Positions 27,080 through 35,806 of a stretch of DNA of 64,000 nucleotides are shown piece by piece; within the stretch, counting starts at the first letter, position 1; each line of letters starts with the position of its first letter. The notes under the pieces were generated by a model. It ran no database searches and was not told the origin of the DNA. It worked only from the letters and a program-made list of their open reading frames with translations. Position numbers and translations under genes: made by a program. Source of the DNA: CAXBBB01 sp963793245 (lineage in GTDB: Bacteria; Bacteroidota; Rhodothermia; Rhodothermales; BA12); contig CAWBZG010000002.1 of NCBI GenBank assembly GCA_963793245.1, forward strand, positions 1,481,913 through 1,545,912. Reading direction: 5' to 3'.

Positions 27080-27867
27080 GCGTTCGCCCGCTTTGCCGCC
27101 CGCATCGCCGCGACCAAATGGGCAGCGCCCCGGACGCCCGCTTTGGCCTTGGGTTCGCGCCGCACGTCCAGGCTGGCGGGTCCGTCGAAGCCTGCTGCAT
27201 GGAGCGTAGTCAGAATCTGAGCCACGTCGAGATGGCCTTCGCCGACGACAGATTCCTGCCAGTTGGCACCCTCGCCTTCGCCATCGCGCACGCGCACCAG
27301 CGCGACGAACGGCGCCAGCGTTTCCAGGTCGAGCGGATCGGCTCCGGCCTGAGCAGCATCGGCAGGGCTGTACGCAGCACGGACGTTTGGGTGATTAGTC
27401 AGAGCCAGCAATTCGGCCAGCGCGGATGGCGCGGCGTGGGCGCCCTCGTGTTCGTTCAGCAGTGCCAGCGTGACGCCTTTGCGTGCGGCAGCATCTCCGG
27501 CGCGGCGGAGCACATCGGCAGCGGCGGCGCTGTCGACGTTGTCCTCTGAGGCGAACGACGACGCGACGACAATCGAGCAGCCGATCCTGTTGCAAAACGA
27601 CAACGTATCGCTCAGTTCGGCGACTTCGTTGAGCAGCGACACGCGCGCGCTGATCGGTCCCTCGAACAGCCCCGGCGAGACGGCGATGACGCTCGTCTCA
27701 TGCTCGTCGAGCCGCCTTAGCAGCTTGCGCTCGTCGACGTTGGGAACGCGCACGTTGGGTCCGCCGACGGTGCGCAGTTCGAGCGCGTCGAGGCCCCACA
27801 TACCGGCGTAGTGCAGCGCGCGGTCGAGGTCGGTAGTGACCGAATCGGTCAGAAACGTGGGCGTCAT
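27076..27867 (-). CDS. Sugar phosphate isomerase/epimerase-like TIM-barrel protein
   Basis: A 263-residue protein of the xylose-isomerase-like TIM-barrel superfamily. It has GLDALELRTVGG near the start, IVVASSFAS and ALLNEHEG strands in the middle and DGPASLDVRREP at the end, where metal-binding acidic and His residues occur in the family. The substrate cannot be assigned. ATG 27867 is preferred to a TTG two codons earlier. It is followed directly by the MutS-like gene with a 4-base overlap. Confidence 0.72.
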   Translation of the reverse strand: MTPTFLTDSVTTDLDRALHYAGMWGLDALELRTVGGPNVRVPNVDERKLLRRLDEHETSVIAVSPGLFEGPISARVSLLNEVAELSDTLSFCNRIGCSIVVASSFASEDNVDSAAAADVLRRAGDAAARKGVTLALLNEHEGAHAAPSALAELLALTNHPNVRAAYSPADAAQAGADPLDLETLAPFVALVRVRDGEGEGANWQESVVGEGHLDVAQILTTLHAAGFDGPASLDVRREPKAKAGVRGAAHLVAAMRAAKRANA

Positions 27868-27931
27868 GGACAAGTGGGAAGTCGGAAAGCAGAGGCCAAC
27901 ACCGAGCGCGCCGGTTTGAGCCGCAGCGAGG

Positions 27932-28810
27932 TCAGTTCAGCGACACCTTCTTGATGAAGCGCCGCACGGCCATCGCCGATCCCAGCCAGCCGATCAGCAG
28001 CCCAGACGCAACGACGGCGGCAGGCACGGCCCACGCCCACGCACCCTGGTCTTCGACGCCTAGTTTGAATACGTCCGGCGTGACCAGATACAGCCCCCAG
28101 AGCATCAGCGCGGCGATGATTCCGGCGACGGCTCCCTGCACCAACCCCTCGATCAGGAACGGACGCCGCACGAACGCATCGGTCGCGCCGACCAGTTTCA
28201 TCGTGCGGATGAGCAGTCGCCGAGCGTAAACCGTGAGCCGAATCGTGTTGCCGACCAGGAACAGCGCGGCCAGAATCACCAGCGTGCCCAGCGTCAGTCC
28301 GATCAGCGAGACGAGGCGGAGATTAGCCTGCACCTGAACGAGCAGGTCCTCGTCGAACGAGGCATCGTCGACGTAGCGCCACGTTTCGAACTCGGATTGG
28401 AGGATCTTCAAACTGTCGGCGTTGGCGTAGCGGCTCGCGACCGTGACCCGGATCGACGCCGGAAGAAAGTCGCCCTCCTCGTAGAGCTGCGCGCCCTCGC
28501 CGAACTCCTCGACAAACGTCTCATACGCCTCCTCGGTCGACACGTACCGCACGTCGGCGACGCCCGGATACCCGGCCACCCGAGCCGTCAGCACGCGCGC
28601 TTCGGCATCGGTAATCGGGTCAAGAAATAGCTCCACCTCGCCCACACGCTCCTGCAGATAGCGCACGACGACCTGGAACTCGTAGGCCAGAAACGAAAAC
28701 ACCCCCATCAGCACGAGCGCCACAACCAGCGCGCTCGTCGACGCGAACGCTGCGAACGGAGCGCGTTTGAAGCCGGAGAGACCTTCGCGGACGGAGTAGG
28801 CGAGCGACAT
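27932..28810 (-). CDS. ftsX: Cell-division ABC transporter subunit FtsX
   Basis: A 292-residue protein with an N-terminal helix after FKRAPFAAFAS, an outside loop (about residues 50-160, including YVSTEEAYETFVEEFGE) and three C-terminal helices with GNTIRLTVYARR and RTMKLVGATDAFVRRPFLIEG, the FtsX signature. With FtsE it links cell-wall hydrolase activation to division; ftsE is not adjacent. The start codon lies inside direct repeat copy 1, so the promoter region of this gene has a second copy 3.4 kb away. Confidence 0.9.
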   Translation of the reverse strand: MSLAYSVREGLSGFKRAPFAAFASTSALVVALVLMGVFSFLAYEFQVVVRYLQERVGEVELFLDPITDAEARVLTARVAGYPGVADVRYVSTEEAYETFVEEFGEGAQLYEEGDFLPASIRVTVASRYANADSLKILQSEFETWRYVDDASFDEDLLVQVQANLRLVSLIGLTLGTLVILAALFLVGNTIRLTVYARRLLIRTMKLVGATDAFVRRPFLIEGLVQGAVAGIIAALMLWGLYLVTPDVFKLGVEDQGAWAWAVPAAVVASGLLIGWLGSAMAVRRFIKKVSLN

Positions 28811-28881
28811 GAGGCGGGGAATGCGGGGACCGCTGAAAGATAGCCGAACCAGCCGCCTCAGCGCGACGCTGCATAGAATCC
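28780..28881. repeat. 102-bp direct repeat, copy 1 (covers ftsX start)
   Basis: It matches 32175-32276 base for base with no gaps and about seven mismatches, by direct reading. It contains the first 10 codons of ftsX and about 70 bases upstream. The two copies lie in the same orientation, 3395 bp apart, on either side of the sensor kinase gene. Confidence 0.9.
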
Positions 28882-28941
28882 ACCTTTCTGAGCAAGACAT
28901 CGACAGTTGCGAACGCCTCGCGCCCCAGAACGCAACTTCGT

Positions 28942-28984
28942 AGTAGGTTACAGATCCTACTCTTGGGACCGATACCTACTAGGT
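28942..28984. promoter_or_regulatory. Clustered CCTACT/AGTAGG half-sites upstream of the sensor kinase
   Basis: AGTAGG (28942-28947) and CCTACT (28956-28961) form an inverted pair with 8 bases between. A third copy, CCTACT, lies about 19 bases on, inside ACCTACTAGGT. TACTCTTG within this block is one base from the TAnnTTTG -7 box. This looks like an operator overlapping the promoter, but no factor is known. Confidence 0.35.
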
Positions 28985-28998
28985 CCTCACGCCATTCC

Positions 28999-31900
28999 AT
29001 GTTTCCTCCTCCCACAGCGCGTTTCGCTGGTGGCTGCCTCTTTGCGGTGGCTGTTGTGTTTGCCTGCGCCGTTCTATTTACGGCGGAAGCGTTCGCGCAA
29101 CCGCAAGTGGACGTGCGCAGTCCGCTAGTCAGGTCACTCGAAGCGCCCCTCCCCCTACCGACTCGGACGTTCATGGGGGCTGACTATGGCGGTAGCGGAC
29201 AAAACTGGGCAGCCATAGGTGACGACGAAGGACGGGTGTACGTGGCCAACAACTCGGGCGTGCTCACCTTCGACGGAGAACACTGGCTCCCTCCCGTCCC
29301 CATGAACAATGGCGGCCTTGTTCGGGCGCTGGCGCGGACGGCATCGGGTCGCCTACTCGTCGGTGGCTCGGGCGAAATTGGAGAACTCACGCCTCGCACT
29401 GGTTTACCTCCGCTCTACCGCTCGCTAACGACTCAGCTACCCGATTCGAATCAGTTGTTCGGCACCGTCTGGCGAGCCGTTTCGAGGGGCGACGATGTAG
29501 CATTTGGTCTTTCCGACCGGTTCATCCTGTTCGACGGCACAAGCGATTCTCTCTTGTTTTGGACCAAGCCCCACACCTCGACCCGCGCTGTTTCGATGCG
29601 CGACACCCTCTTTTTGGTGTCGCCTCAAGAGCAGGATCCCATCTGGGAGTTTCGCGATGGACGCGTTCGCGAGGTGACTTCTGGGCTTGGCCATCTGCTT
29701 CGGCGCTCGGGCGGGCGCTATACCGCCCGCATAGGTAACACCGACTACGTTCTGGGCGCCGACTCGCTCTACGCCGTCACGCCGAGTTCGATAACCGCGC
29801 TCCGCGCGTTTCAGGCAGACGAGATCACAGACTCATGGCCCTACGCCTTGTCCGCGTCGCCGGGAGGAGCGCTCGTGATCTCAACTGTAGAGAGCGGAGC
29901 GTTCGTCCTCGATGCGTCGACAGGCCGCACGCTTCGACGCATCACCCGCGCCTCGGGACTTCCCGAAGACGTAACTCAGTGCGCCTACGTCGATCCGGCT
30001 GGCGGTTTGTGGCTTTGCCACGACCTAGGTGTATCGCGCGTTCAGCTACTCGCCCCGTTGCGTACGTACGCGCATCCAGACGTGCCGATCTCGGTCAACG
30101 ATGCCCTACTACTCGGCGACACCGTCCACACGCTCAACGTGGCAGGATACGCCAGCTTCTCCATCACGCCCGACGGCATCACTTTACGCGACCAGTTTAA
30201 GCTGCTCGACGGTCGACATCTGCTCGCCACACCATACGGACTGCTTGCCGGTCACTATAGAGGGATACAAACACTCTCCGGGGAGAGACGGGATTCGATC
30301 GCGCTGCGTGCCGGAGTGAAGCCGTACGCGCTAACCCTCTCTCTCGTCCAAGGCGACGGCTCGCGCGCAGTAGCAGGACTGGAAAAGGGACCGTGCCTGC
30401 TGCGGTGGTCCGGCGGCAGGTGGCGGAAGGGCAACTGCCTTCTCGACACGGGCGTGACCGGCATCGTAAACAGTGCCCTCGCGCCCGACGGCGATGTGTG
30501 GTTTGGAACGGACTACCAGGGACTTCTGCGCGTTCGCTACGACTCAGTCAGCGATTCCATCCGGCTGGTGAGGCATTATACCGACGAGGTTCTGTCCACT
30601 ATGGCGTCGGTTCCCCTGCGCTTCGGCGATGCGCTCTACGTCACCGGCGATACGCTGCTCAGGTTGGACGGAGAAACCTTCCGGCCGGACGATACGGCGT
30701 TCGGGCGCCAGATGGCACGCTTCGATCCTTCGGCCAGTGTGCTTCGAGAAACTGGGAGAGGTCGCCTAGCCGTTTTAACGAGCGATACGCTTGGGCTAAT
30801 CGCACAGTCTCCTCGCTTCGATGTGGAGCGATTTACGCATCCTCGCCTCAAGTCGAGCGAGGTGCTCGAAGTGCTCGACTATCCCGACGGTAGCTTCCTC
30901 GTTATGGGACTGCTCTCGATCTCCCGCGTCGACCCTTCGCTGATCGACGCATTGCCTTTCTCCGAAGCGCCCCGCCTGTCCACCATCCGCCACATCGGGC
31001 CGGATAGTCTCGTGCCGTTCGCTTCGCCGCTTAGCCCCTTCCAACGCGACCTCGCGTTCTCGTTCGCGACGCTCTCCACCGACCAATCCGCTCCGACCCA
31101 GTATAGGACGCGGCTGATCGGCTACGAAACCGAGTGGAGCAACTGGACAGTTGAGAGCGAGCGCGTTTTTACCAATTTGCCTCCCGGTCAGTACGCTTTT
31201 GAGATGCAAGCCATGGACGCGTGGGGCCGAATGACCGATATCCGCTCCGCTCCGCTCAAGCTCTCGCCTCGCTGGTTTCAGACATGGTGGGCGCTACTGC
31301 TTCTGTTTGTCTTAACCCTGCTGCTGCTGGCCCTGGTCGTGACTCAGATCGTTCGATGGCGGGGGCGAAAGATGAGCGAGCGGAATGCCGAACTGGAGAC
31401 ACTCGTCGCCCAACGCACCAGCGACCTTGAAGCCCAATCCCACGAGCAGGTTCGGCTCAACCAGCGGCTGCACGAGTCCAACGCCAAACTCGAACAGGCA
31501 GACAAACAGAAAACGGCGTTGCTCGGAATGGCGGCGCATGACCTGCGCAACCCCATCGCCAACGTCAAGAGCCTGTCCGAACTACTGAAGTTGGATCTGC
31601 CCGGTGACATGGGCGAGGAGCACGAACTCGTGGATCTGATTCACGAATCGGCCGAGTCGATGCTGACGCTAATCTCTGACCTGCTGAGTTCCAACGAGGC
31701 CGAGCAAGGCACTATCAAGCTAAACCTACATCCGTTCGACGCTGAACCCGTGGGGCGCGCCGCCGTCGATGCGTCTCAAGCCCGAGCGCAAGCCAAAGAG
31801 CAAACCATCGAGTGGAACGGCCAACCCCTGACCGTCTACGCCGATTCCGAACGCGTCCGTGACGTACTGCTCAATCTGCTCTCGAACGCCATCAAGTTCA

Positions 31901-32238
31901 GCGCGCGCGGCAGCACGATCCGCGTACGGTTGCTGAAGGTGACCGACCGCGCGCGTTTCGAGGTCGAAGATGAGGGACCTGGCCTGTCGCCGGAGGACAA
32001 ATCTCGTCTGTTTCAACCGTTTCAGAAGCTTTCGGCACGCCCCACCGAAGGCGAAAGCTCGTCCGGGTTGGGCCTGCACATCGTCCGGCAGTACGTCGAG
32101 CGGATGGGCGGTGAGGTGCACGCGGACAGCGTGCCGGGACAGGGAAGCACGTTCTGGTTTACGCTACCACTAAAGACCTTCGCGGAAGGAGTAGGCGAGC
32201 GACATGAGGCGGGGAATGCGGGGACCGTTGGAAGATAG
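28999..32238 (+). CDS. Sensor histidine kinase with periplasmic propeller and Y_Y_Y domain
   Basis: A 1079-residue protein. After a signal peptide (about 1-33) comes a large periplasmic region of beta-propeller repeats (for example VYVANNSGVLTFDGEHW, GGLWLCHDLGVSRVQ, VWFGTDYQGLLRVRYD). A Y_Y_Y domain follows (about 700-745, YETEWSNWT to NLPPGQYAFEMQAMD), then one membrane helix (about 762-785), a coiled coil and the kinase core. The kinase core has H847 in AAHDLRNPI, an N box LLNLLSNAIKFS, and G boxes EDEGPGLS and SSGLGLHIV. Such sensors often detect glycans. No receiver or DNA-binding domain is attached and no regulator is adjacent. The last 20 or so residues are encoded inside repeat copy 2. 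Confidence 0.9.
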   Translation: MFPPPTARFAGGCLFAVAVVFACAVLFTAEAFAQPQVDVRSPLVRSLEAPLPLPTRTFMGADYGGSGQNWAAIGDDEGRVYVANNSGVLTFDGEHWLPPVPMNNGGLVRALARTASGRLLVGGSGEIGELTPRTGLPPLYRSLTTQLPDSNQLFGTVWRAVSRGDDVAFGLSDRFILFDGTSDSLLFWTKPHTSTRAVSMRDTLFLVSPQEQDPIWEFRDGRVREVTSGLGHLLRRSGGRYTARIGNTDYVLGADSLYAVTPSSITALRAFQADEITDSWPYALSASPGGALVISTVESGAFVLDASTGRTLRRITRASGLPEDVTQCAYVDPAGGLWLCHDLGVSRVQLLAPLRTYAHPDVPISVNDALLLGDTVHTLNVAGYASFSITPDGITLRDQFKLLDGRHLLATPYGLLAGHYRGIQTLSGERRDSIALRAGVKPYALTLSLVQGDGSRAVAGLEKGPCLLRWSGGRWRKGNCLLDTGVTGIVNSALAPDGDVWFGTDYQGLLRVRYDSVSDSIRLVRHYTDEVLSTMASVPLRFGDALYVTGDTLLRLDGETFRPDDTAFGRQMARFDPSASVLRETGRGRLAVLTSDTLGLIAQSPRFDVERFTHPRLKSSEVLEVLDYPDGSFLVMGLLSISRVDPSLIDALPFSEAPRLSTIRHIGPDSLVPFASPLSPFQRDLAFSFATLSTDQSAPTQYRTRLIGYETEWSNWTVESERVFTNLPPGQYAFEMQAMDAWGRMTDIRSAPLKLSPRWFQTWWALLLLFVLTLLLLALVVTQIVRWRGRKMSERNAELETLVAQRTSDLEAQSHEQVRLNQRLHESNAKLEQADKQKTALLGMAAHDLRNPIANVKSLSELLKLDLPGDMGEEHELVDLIHESAESMLTLISDLLSSNEAEQGTIKLNLHPFDAEPVGRAAVDASQARAQAKEQTIEWNGQPLTVYADSERVRDVLLNLLSNAIKFSARGSTIRVRLLKVTDRARFEVEDEGPGLSPEDKSRLFQPFQKLSARPTEGESSSGLGLHIVRQYVERMGGEVHADSVPGQGSTFWFTLPLKTFAEGVGERHEAGNAGTVGR

Positions 32239-32276
32239 CCGAACCAGCCGCTTCAGCGCGACGCTGCACGCAATCC
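32175..32276. repeat. 102-bp direct repeat, copy 2 (end of sensor kinase)
   Basis: Second copy of the 28780-28881 segment. It carries a ghost of the ftsX start region on the minus strand but no ftsX body. On the plus strand it supplies the last 21 codons and stop of the sensor kinase gene, whose final residues after LPLKTF have no kinase-like pattern. Confidence 0.9.
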
Positions 32277-32329
32277 CCGCCGCCACAACTCGAAACACGC
32301 CATGTATTGCACCGCTCCACCCATTTCGA

Positions 32330-33170
32330 TCAAGCTAGCTTCGGCACGTCGGCTGCTGGATAGCTGCCCATCACCCGCACGCCCTCGCCGATCTCTTCCA
32401 GATGCACGAGCGCCCGAGCAACCGCCTCATCGTCCGCGCGACCGGCGATGTCGAGGTAGAACAGATACCGCCCCGGACTACCGATCAGCGGACGACTCTC
32501 GATTTTGAGCAAGTCGATCTCTCGCAGCGCGAACACGGCCAGGCTCTTGAACAGTGCGCCGGGCACGTTGGCACGAAGCGCGAACGAAATGCTGGTCTTG
32601 TGCGGCCCATCTCCCGGCTCGGCGTGAGCGCTGGGCGACAGCAGCAGAAAGCGCGTCACGTTGGCGCTGTGCGTCGCGATGCCCGTTGCCAGCACGTCCA
32701 GACCATAGACTTGAGCCGCTCGCACACTCGCAATCGCCGCCGTTTGAGTCAGCGACTCGTCGCGCACCCGCCGCGCCGATCCCGCCGTATCGTAGTCGGG
32801 TACGACGGTCGCGTGGGGCACATGCTCTCTCAGCCAGCGCGCGCACTGGCCCAACGCTTGGGGGTGGGACCGAACCTCGCGCAGTTCGGCGAGCGTCGTC
32901 CCCGGAAGCGCCATCAGATGGTGGTCGATGGGCAGGTAGTGCTCGGCTCGGATAGTAAACTCGTGCGCACGCAGCAGGTCGTAGACGACGTGGACGCTAC
33001 CGAACAAACTGTTTTCGACCGGCAGAACCGCACACTCCACCTGCCCGGACGCCAGCGCGTCGAATACGTCCGCGAACGACGCACACCCGCGCGGCTCCAG
33101 ATCCGGCGCGAGCAGGCCGCATGCTGCTTCCGAGTAGGCTCCCGGTTCTCCTTGATAGGCGACATCTCAT
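32330..33170 (-). CDS. pheA: Prephenate dehydratase, one frameshift at the 5' end
   Basis: Converts prephenate to phenylpyruvate for phenylalanine synthesis. The catalytic part shows VAYQGEPGAYSEAA, AVLPVENSLFGSVH and the TRF motif in NVTRFLLL. The C-terminal ACT domain has KTSISFALRANVPGALFKSL and the ESRP motif (KIESRPL). There is no chorismate mutase domain. The frame is open back to a stop right before GTCGCCTATCAAGG. Removing one T (complement of base 33164) gives ATG AGA GTC GCC, a normal MRVAYQG start at 33170, and length 3n+1 fits. Without this the first canonical codon would be GTG 33040, which loses the N-terminal strand. The stop of argS lies 9 bases upstream. Confidence 0.88.
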
Positions 33171-33178
33171 GAGCGGCC

Positions 33179-34882
33179 TCACATCCGGTCGGGCGCGGAC
33201 AGTCCGAGCAGACTCAACCCGTTGGCGAGTGTTTGTCGAGCGGCGTCGGCCAAGGCGAGGCGAGCGCTGGCGATGTCGCTGGGTTCGCCGATGATGCGGC
33301 ACGTATCGTAGAAGCGCGAGAAGGCGACGGCCACATCGCGCAGATAGACCGGCAGCAGGTGCGGCGCGCGCTGCTCGGCTGCCCGCGTGACGACGTCCGG
33401 CATGCGCAGCAACTCCTTGATCAGCGATGACTCCAACTCGTCGGTCAGCAGCGACAGGTCGGCGCCGTCGGCTGTGAGGCCTTGCTCGCCTGCTTTACGC
33501 AGGATCGACGCGGTGCGGGCGTGGGCGTATTGGAGGTAGAAGACGGGGTTTTTGTCGGACGCTTCCTTGGCCAGATCCAGGTCGAACTCCAGGTGCGTAC
33601 CCGGCGCGCGCATCAGGAAGAAGAACCGCGTCACGTCGACGCCCACGTCGTCCATCAACTCGTCGAGCGTGACGTAGTTGGCTTTGCGCGTCGACATCTT
33701 GACGGGCTGCCCCGCGCGGACGAGCGTCACGAACTGGTAGATCACCACGTCGACCCGTGCTGTGTCGTAGCCCAACACGTCGAGGGCGCTGATGACGTCG
33801 GGATACGTTGCGATGTGATCCGCTCCGAACACGTCGACGGCCAAGTCGAAGCCGCGATCCAGTTTGTCGATGTGGTAGGCGATGTCGGGCAGGCGATACG
33901 TCGGCTCCCCGGTCGACTTGACGAGGACGGTATCGGCGGGTTCGCCGTCTTGCCCCAGTTTGTCGAGTTTGGAGGTAAGAAACCACGTAGCCCCGTCGCG
34001 CTCTTCGACCATTTGTTTGCCGCGCAGCCGCTCGACGACGTGATCGACCTGCCCGTCGGTGTAAAGTGTGTGCTCGTTGAAGTGCGTGTCCATGTGGACC
34101 TGCATCCGCTCCAGCGTGGCGGTGATGTCGGCGAAGATGGCGGTTTGCGCAGCGACTTTGAACGGCGTTTCGTCAGACGCTTCCATAAGCGCGTCGCCTT
34201 GCTCGTCGACCAGCGTTTGGGCGATGTCTCCGATGTAGCCGCCGAGATAGCCGCCGTCCGGAAAATCGGCAGGGACCGCCACCATCTCGCCCTCGGCGAC
34301 TTCGATCTCTTGGGTCGGACGCGACGGATCGACCAGGCTGCGATAGCGCGCCGCTACGCTCTGCCCCAACACGCGCATCTGCCGCCCGGCGTCGTTGAAA
34401 TAGTACTCGCGCGTCACATGGTAGCCCGTCGCCGCGAGCAGGCTCGAAATCACGTCGCCCAAAACGGCGTTGCGCCCGTGGCCGACCGTCAGCGGGCCGG
34501 TCGGGTTAGCGCTTACAAACTCGACCAAGGCGGTTTTGCCTGCGTGCGTATCGCTACGTCCCCACTGATCTCCAGCCGCGATCACGTCGGCCAGCGCGTC
34601 GGACAGGTAGGCATCCGAGAAGCGGAAGTTGATGAAGCCCGGCCCGGCGACCTCGACCGCCGACACGCGCGCCTCGTCGACCCGCGCAATCAGCTTTTCA
34701 GCCAACTCCTCCGCGATCTGACGTGGCGAACGGCGAAGCACGCGGGCCAGCTTCATCGCAGCGGAAGTGGCGATGTCGCCGTGATCGGCGTTGGCGGGCG
34801 TTTCGAGTTCGGGCGAGAAATCGTCGGGGACGCCCATGTCGCGTAGGGCAGCGGCGAGGTGTTCGAGGAGGTAGGCTTCCAT
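33179..34882 (-). CDS. argS: Arginyl-tRNA synthetase
   Basis: A 567-residue class I synthetase that charges tRNA-Arg. The N-terminal Add-1 domain starts MEAYLLEHLAAAL. The signature reads ANPTGPLTVGHGRNAVLGD, where HIGH appears as TVGH. The KMS loop is KMSTRKANYVTLDELMDDVG. The C-terminal DALR anticodon domain ends LLSLLGLSAPDRM. The start is ATG 34882, with a normal family N-terminus. It is upstream of pheA on the same strand, 8 bases apart, so they form an operon. The T for H change at the first signature position is seen in some other ArgS groups, as far as I recall. Confidence 0.95.
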   Translation of the reverse strand: MEAYLLEHLAAALRDMGVPDDFSPELETPANADHGDIATSAAMKLARVLRRSPRQIAEELAEKLIARVDEARVSAVEVAGPGFINFRFSDAYLSDALADVIAAGDQWGRSDTHAGKTALVEFVSANPTGPLTVGHGRNAVLGDVISSLLAATGYHVTREYYFNDAGRQMRVLGQSVAARYRSLVDPSRPTQEIEVAEGEMVAVPADFPDGGYLGGYIGDIAQTLVDEQGDALMEASDETPFKVAAQTAIFADITATLERMQVHMDTHFNEHTLYTDGQVDHVVERLRGKQMVEERDGATWFLTSKLDKLGQDGEPADTVLVKSTGEPTYRLPDIAYHIDKLDRGFDLAVDVFGADHIATYPDVISALDVLGYDTARVDVVIYQFVTLVRAGQPVKMSTRKANYVTLDELMDDVGVDVTRFFFLMRAPGTHLEFDLDLAKEASDKNPVFYLQYAHARTASILRKAGEQGLTADGADLSLLTDELESSLIKELLRMPDVVTRAAEQRAPHLLPVYLRDVAVAFSRFYDTCRIIGEPSDIASARLALADAARQTLANGLSLLGLSAPDRM

Positions 34883-35039
34883 GTGCGGCAGATCGGTTGG
34901 GTCCGAAAGCTACCCCGCGGCTCCTCCACCAAGTAGGCGACGGAGTGAAAATCCATCAGTCGGTTCAAACCGTCGCATCGCTGCGGAACGGCTACTGATG
35001 GCAGGGGTGCGCTCCGCTCCGATCAACTAGCTCCCCCCG

Positions 35040-35417
35040 ATGCGTCTTCTCTTCGCCGCTCTCCTGCTTTGTTTCGCTGGCTGTTTCCCGGACCAGGCGG
35101 AAGCGCCAGATCCCAACGACCTCGACCCGACCGAGCAGACGGCAACCGGCATCATCAGCGGCGAAGTCCGCACGTCCGACGAGCGCCCTGTCCCCAACGC
35201 CATCGTCTACCTGCCCGACATCGACCTCAGCACGACGACCGACGCCCAAGGCCGGTTCACGCTCGACAACCTGTCCGAAGGCACCTATGCGATCGAAGCT
35301 GTCCCGCCCGGGAGCGAGCGCGCCCAAGCCGTCGACGGTGTATTCCCTACCGCAGGCGGGACCGTCGGCGTCAGCATCGGCGACACCGCGCGCATCGTGT
35401 TGCGGCTACCGGATTAG
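35040..35417 (+). CDS. Lipoprotein with carboxypeptidase regulatory-like domain
   Basis: A 125-residue protein with a lipoprotein signal (MRLLFAALLLCFAGC, lipobox FAGC). One beta-sandwich domain of the carboxypeptidase D regulatory-like type follows: GIISGEVRTSDERPVPNAIV, then TTTDAQGRFTLDNLSEGTYAIEA. It is anchored to a membrane facing the periplasm or surface. Its role is unknown; such domains often bind protein or glycan. It is a single gene, divergent from argS. Confidence 0.75.
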   Translation: MRLLFAALLLCFAGCFPDQAEAPDPNDLDPTEQTATGIISGEVRTSDERPVPNAIVYLPDIDLSTTTDAQGRFTLDNLSEGTYAIEAVPPGSERAQAVDGVFPTAGGTVGVSIGDTARIVLRLPD

Positions 35418-35806
35418 GAGGACACCACACCCAGCAGACTGTTACGTGCGGACTGTGATTCACTTCTACGACCCACAGTGCATACACGTTTAGGGGATTG
35501 CTCGACAGTCGTTTTTTTCCGTCTTTCCGGCCCCAGAGCCGAAAGCGCTAGGTGGCGTAGCAATCCAAGAGTCCTCTCGAAGCTCTGATTTGCGTTAGAT
35601 GAGCAGCTTCGTTCAGCGTTCTGGGTCCCGGATCAAGCCCGGGACGACAGTTTTGGGTGTGCCTGAACGATCTGCGTACACCGTAGCCTCCATTCCGTCA
35701 GCCTCGCACCCACCGCCTACTGCCCACTCGACGAACAATCCGCCCAGACGGATAACTCAGGCCACCCAACGCGTACCTCCCTTTTCTCCGACCGCAACAC
35801 CCTGCC
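35418..35806. other. Intergenic region with one REP-like hairpin
   Basis: These 389 bases hold no credible gene. A T-rich stretch near 35510 and a palindromic unit at about 35630-35655 (GTCCCGG and CCGGGAC arms) are the only structures I see. The promoter of the downstream amidohydrolase fusion gene should lie near its right end. Confidence 0.6.
35634..35654. repeat. REP-like hairpin
   Basis: GTCCCGG and CCGGGAC arms flank a 7-base loop (ATCAAGC). It resembles extragenic palindromes with the core TCCCGGATCAAG known from other bacteria. Only one copy is seen here. Confidence 0.55.

Noticed and set aside
27932..28900. Longer FtsX starting at 28900
   Set aside because: The extra 30 residues lie in the repeat and promoter region and have no FtsX pattern; ATG 28810 fits the family start.
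28780..32276. Insertion-sequence-type target duplication around the sensor kinase
   Set aside because: The 102-bp repeats are far longer than usual target duplications and have no terminal inverted repeats or transposase; a recombination or duplication event fits better.
33482..34846. 454-codon plus-strand open frame
   Set aside because: Fully antisense to argS, which has complete motifs.
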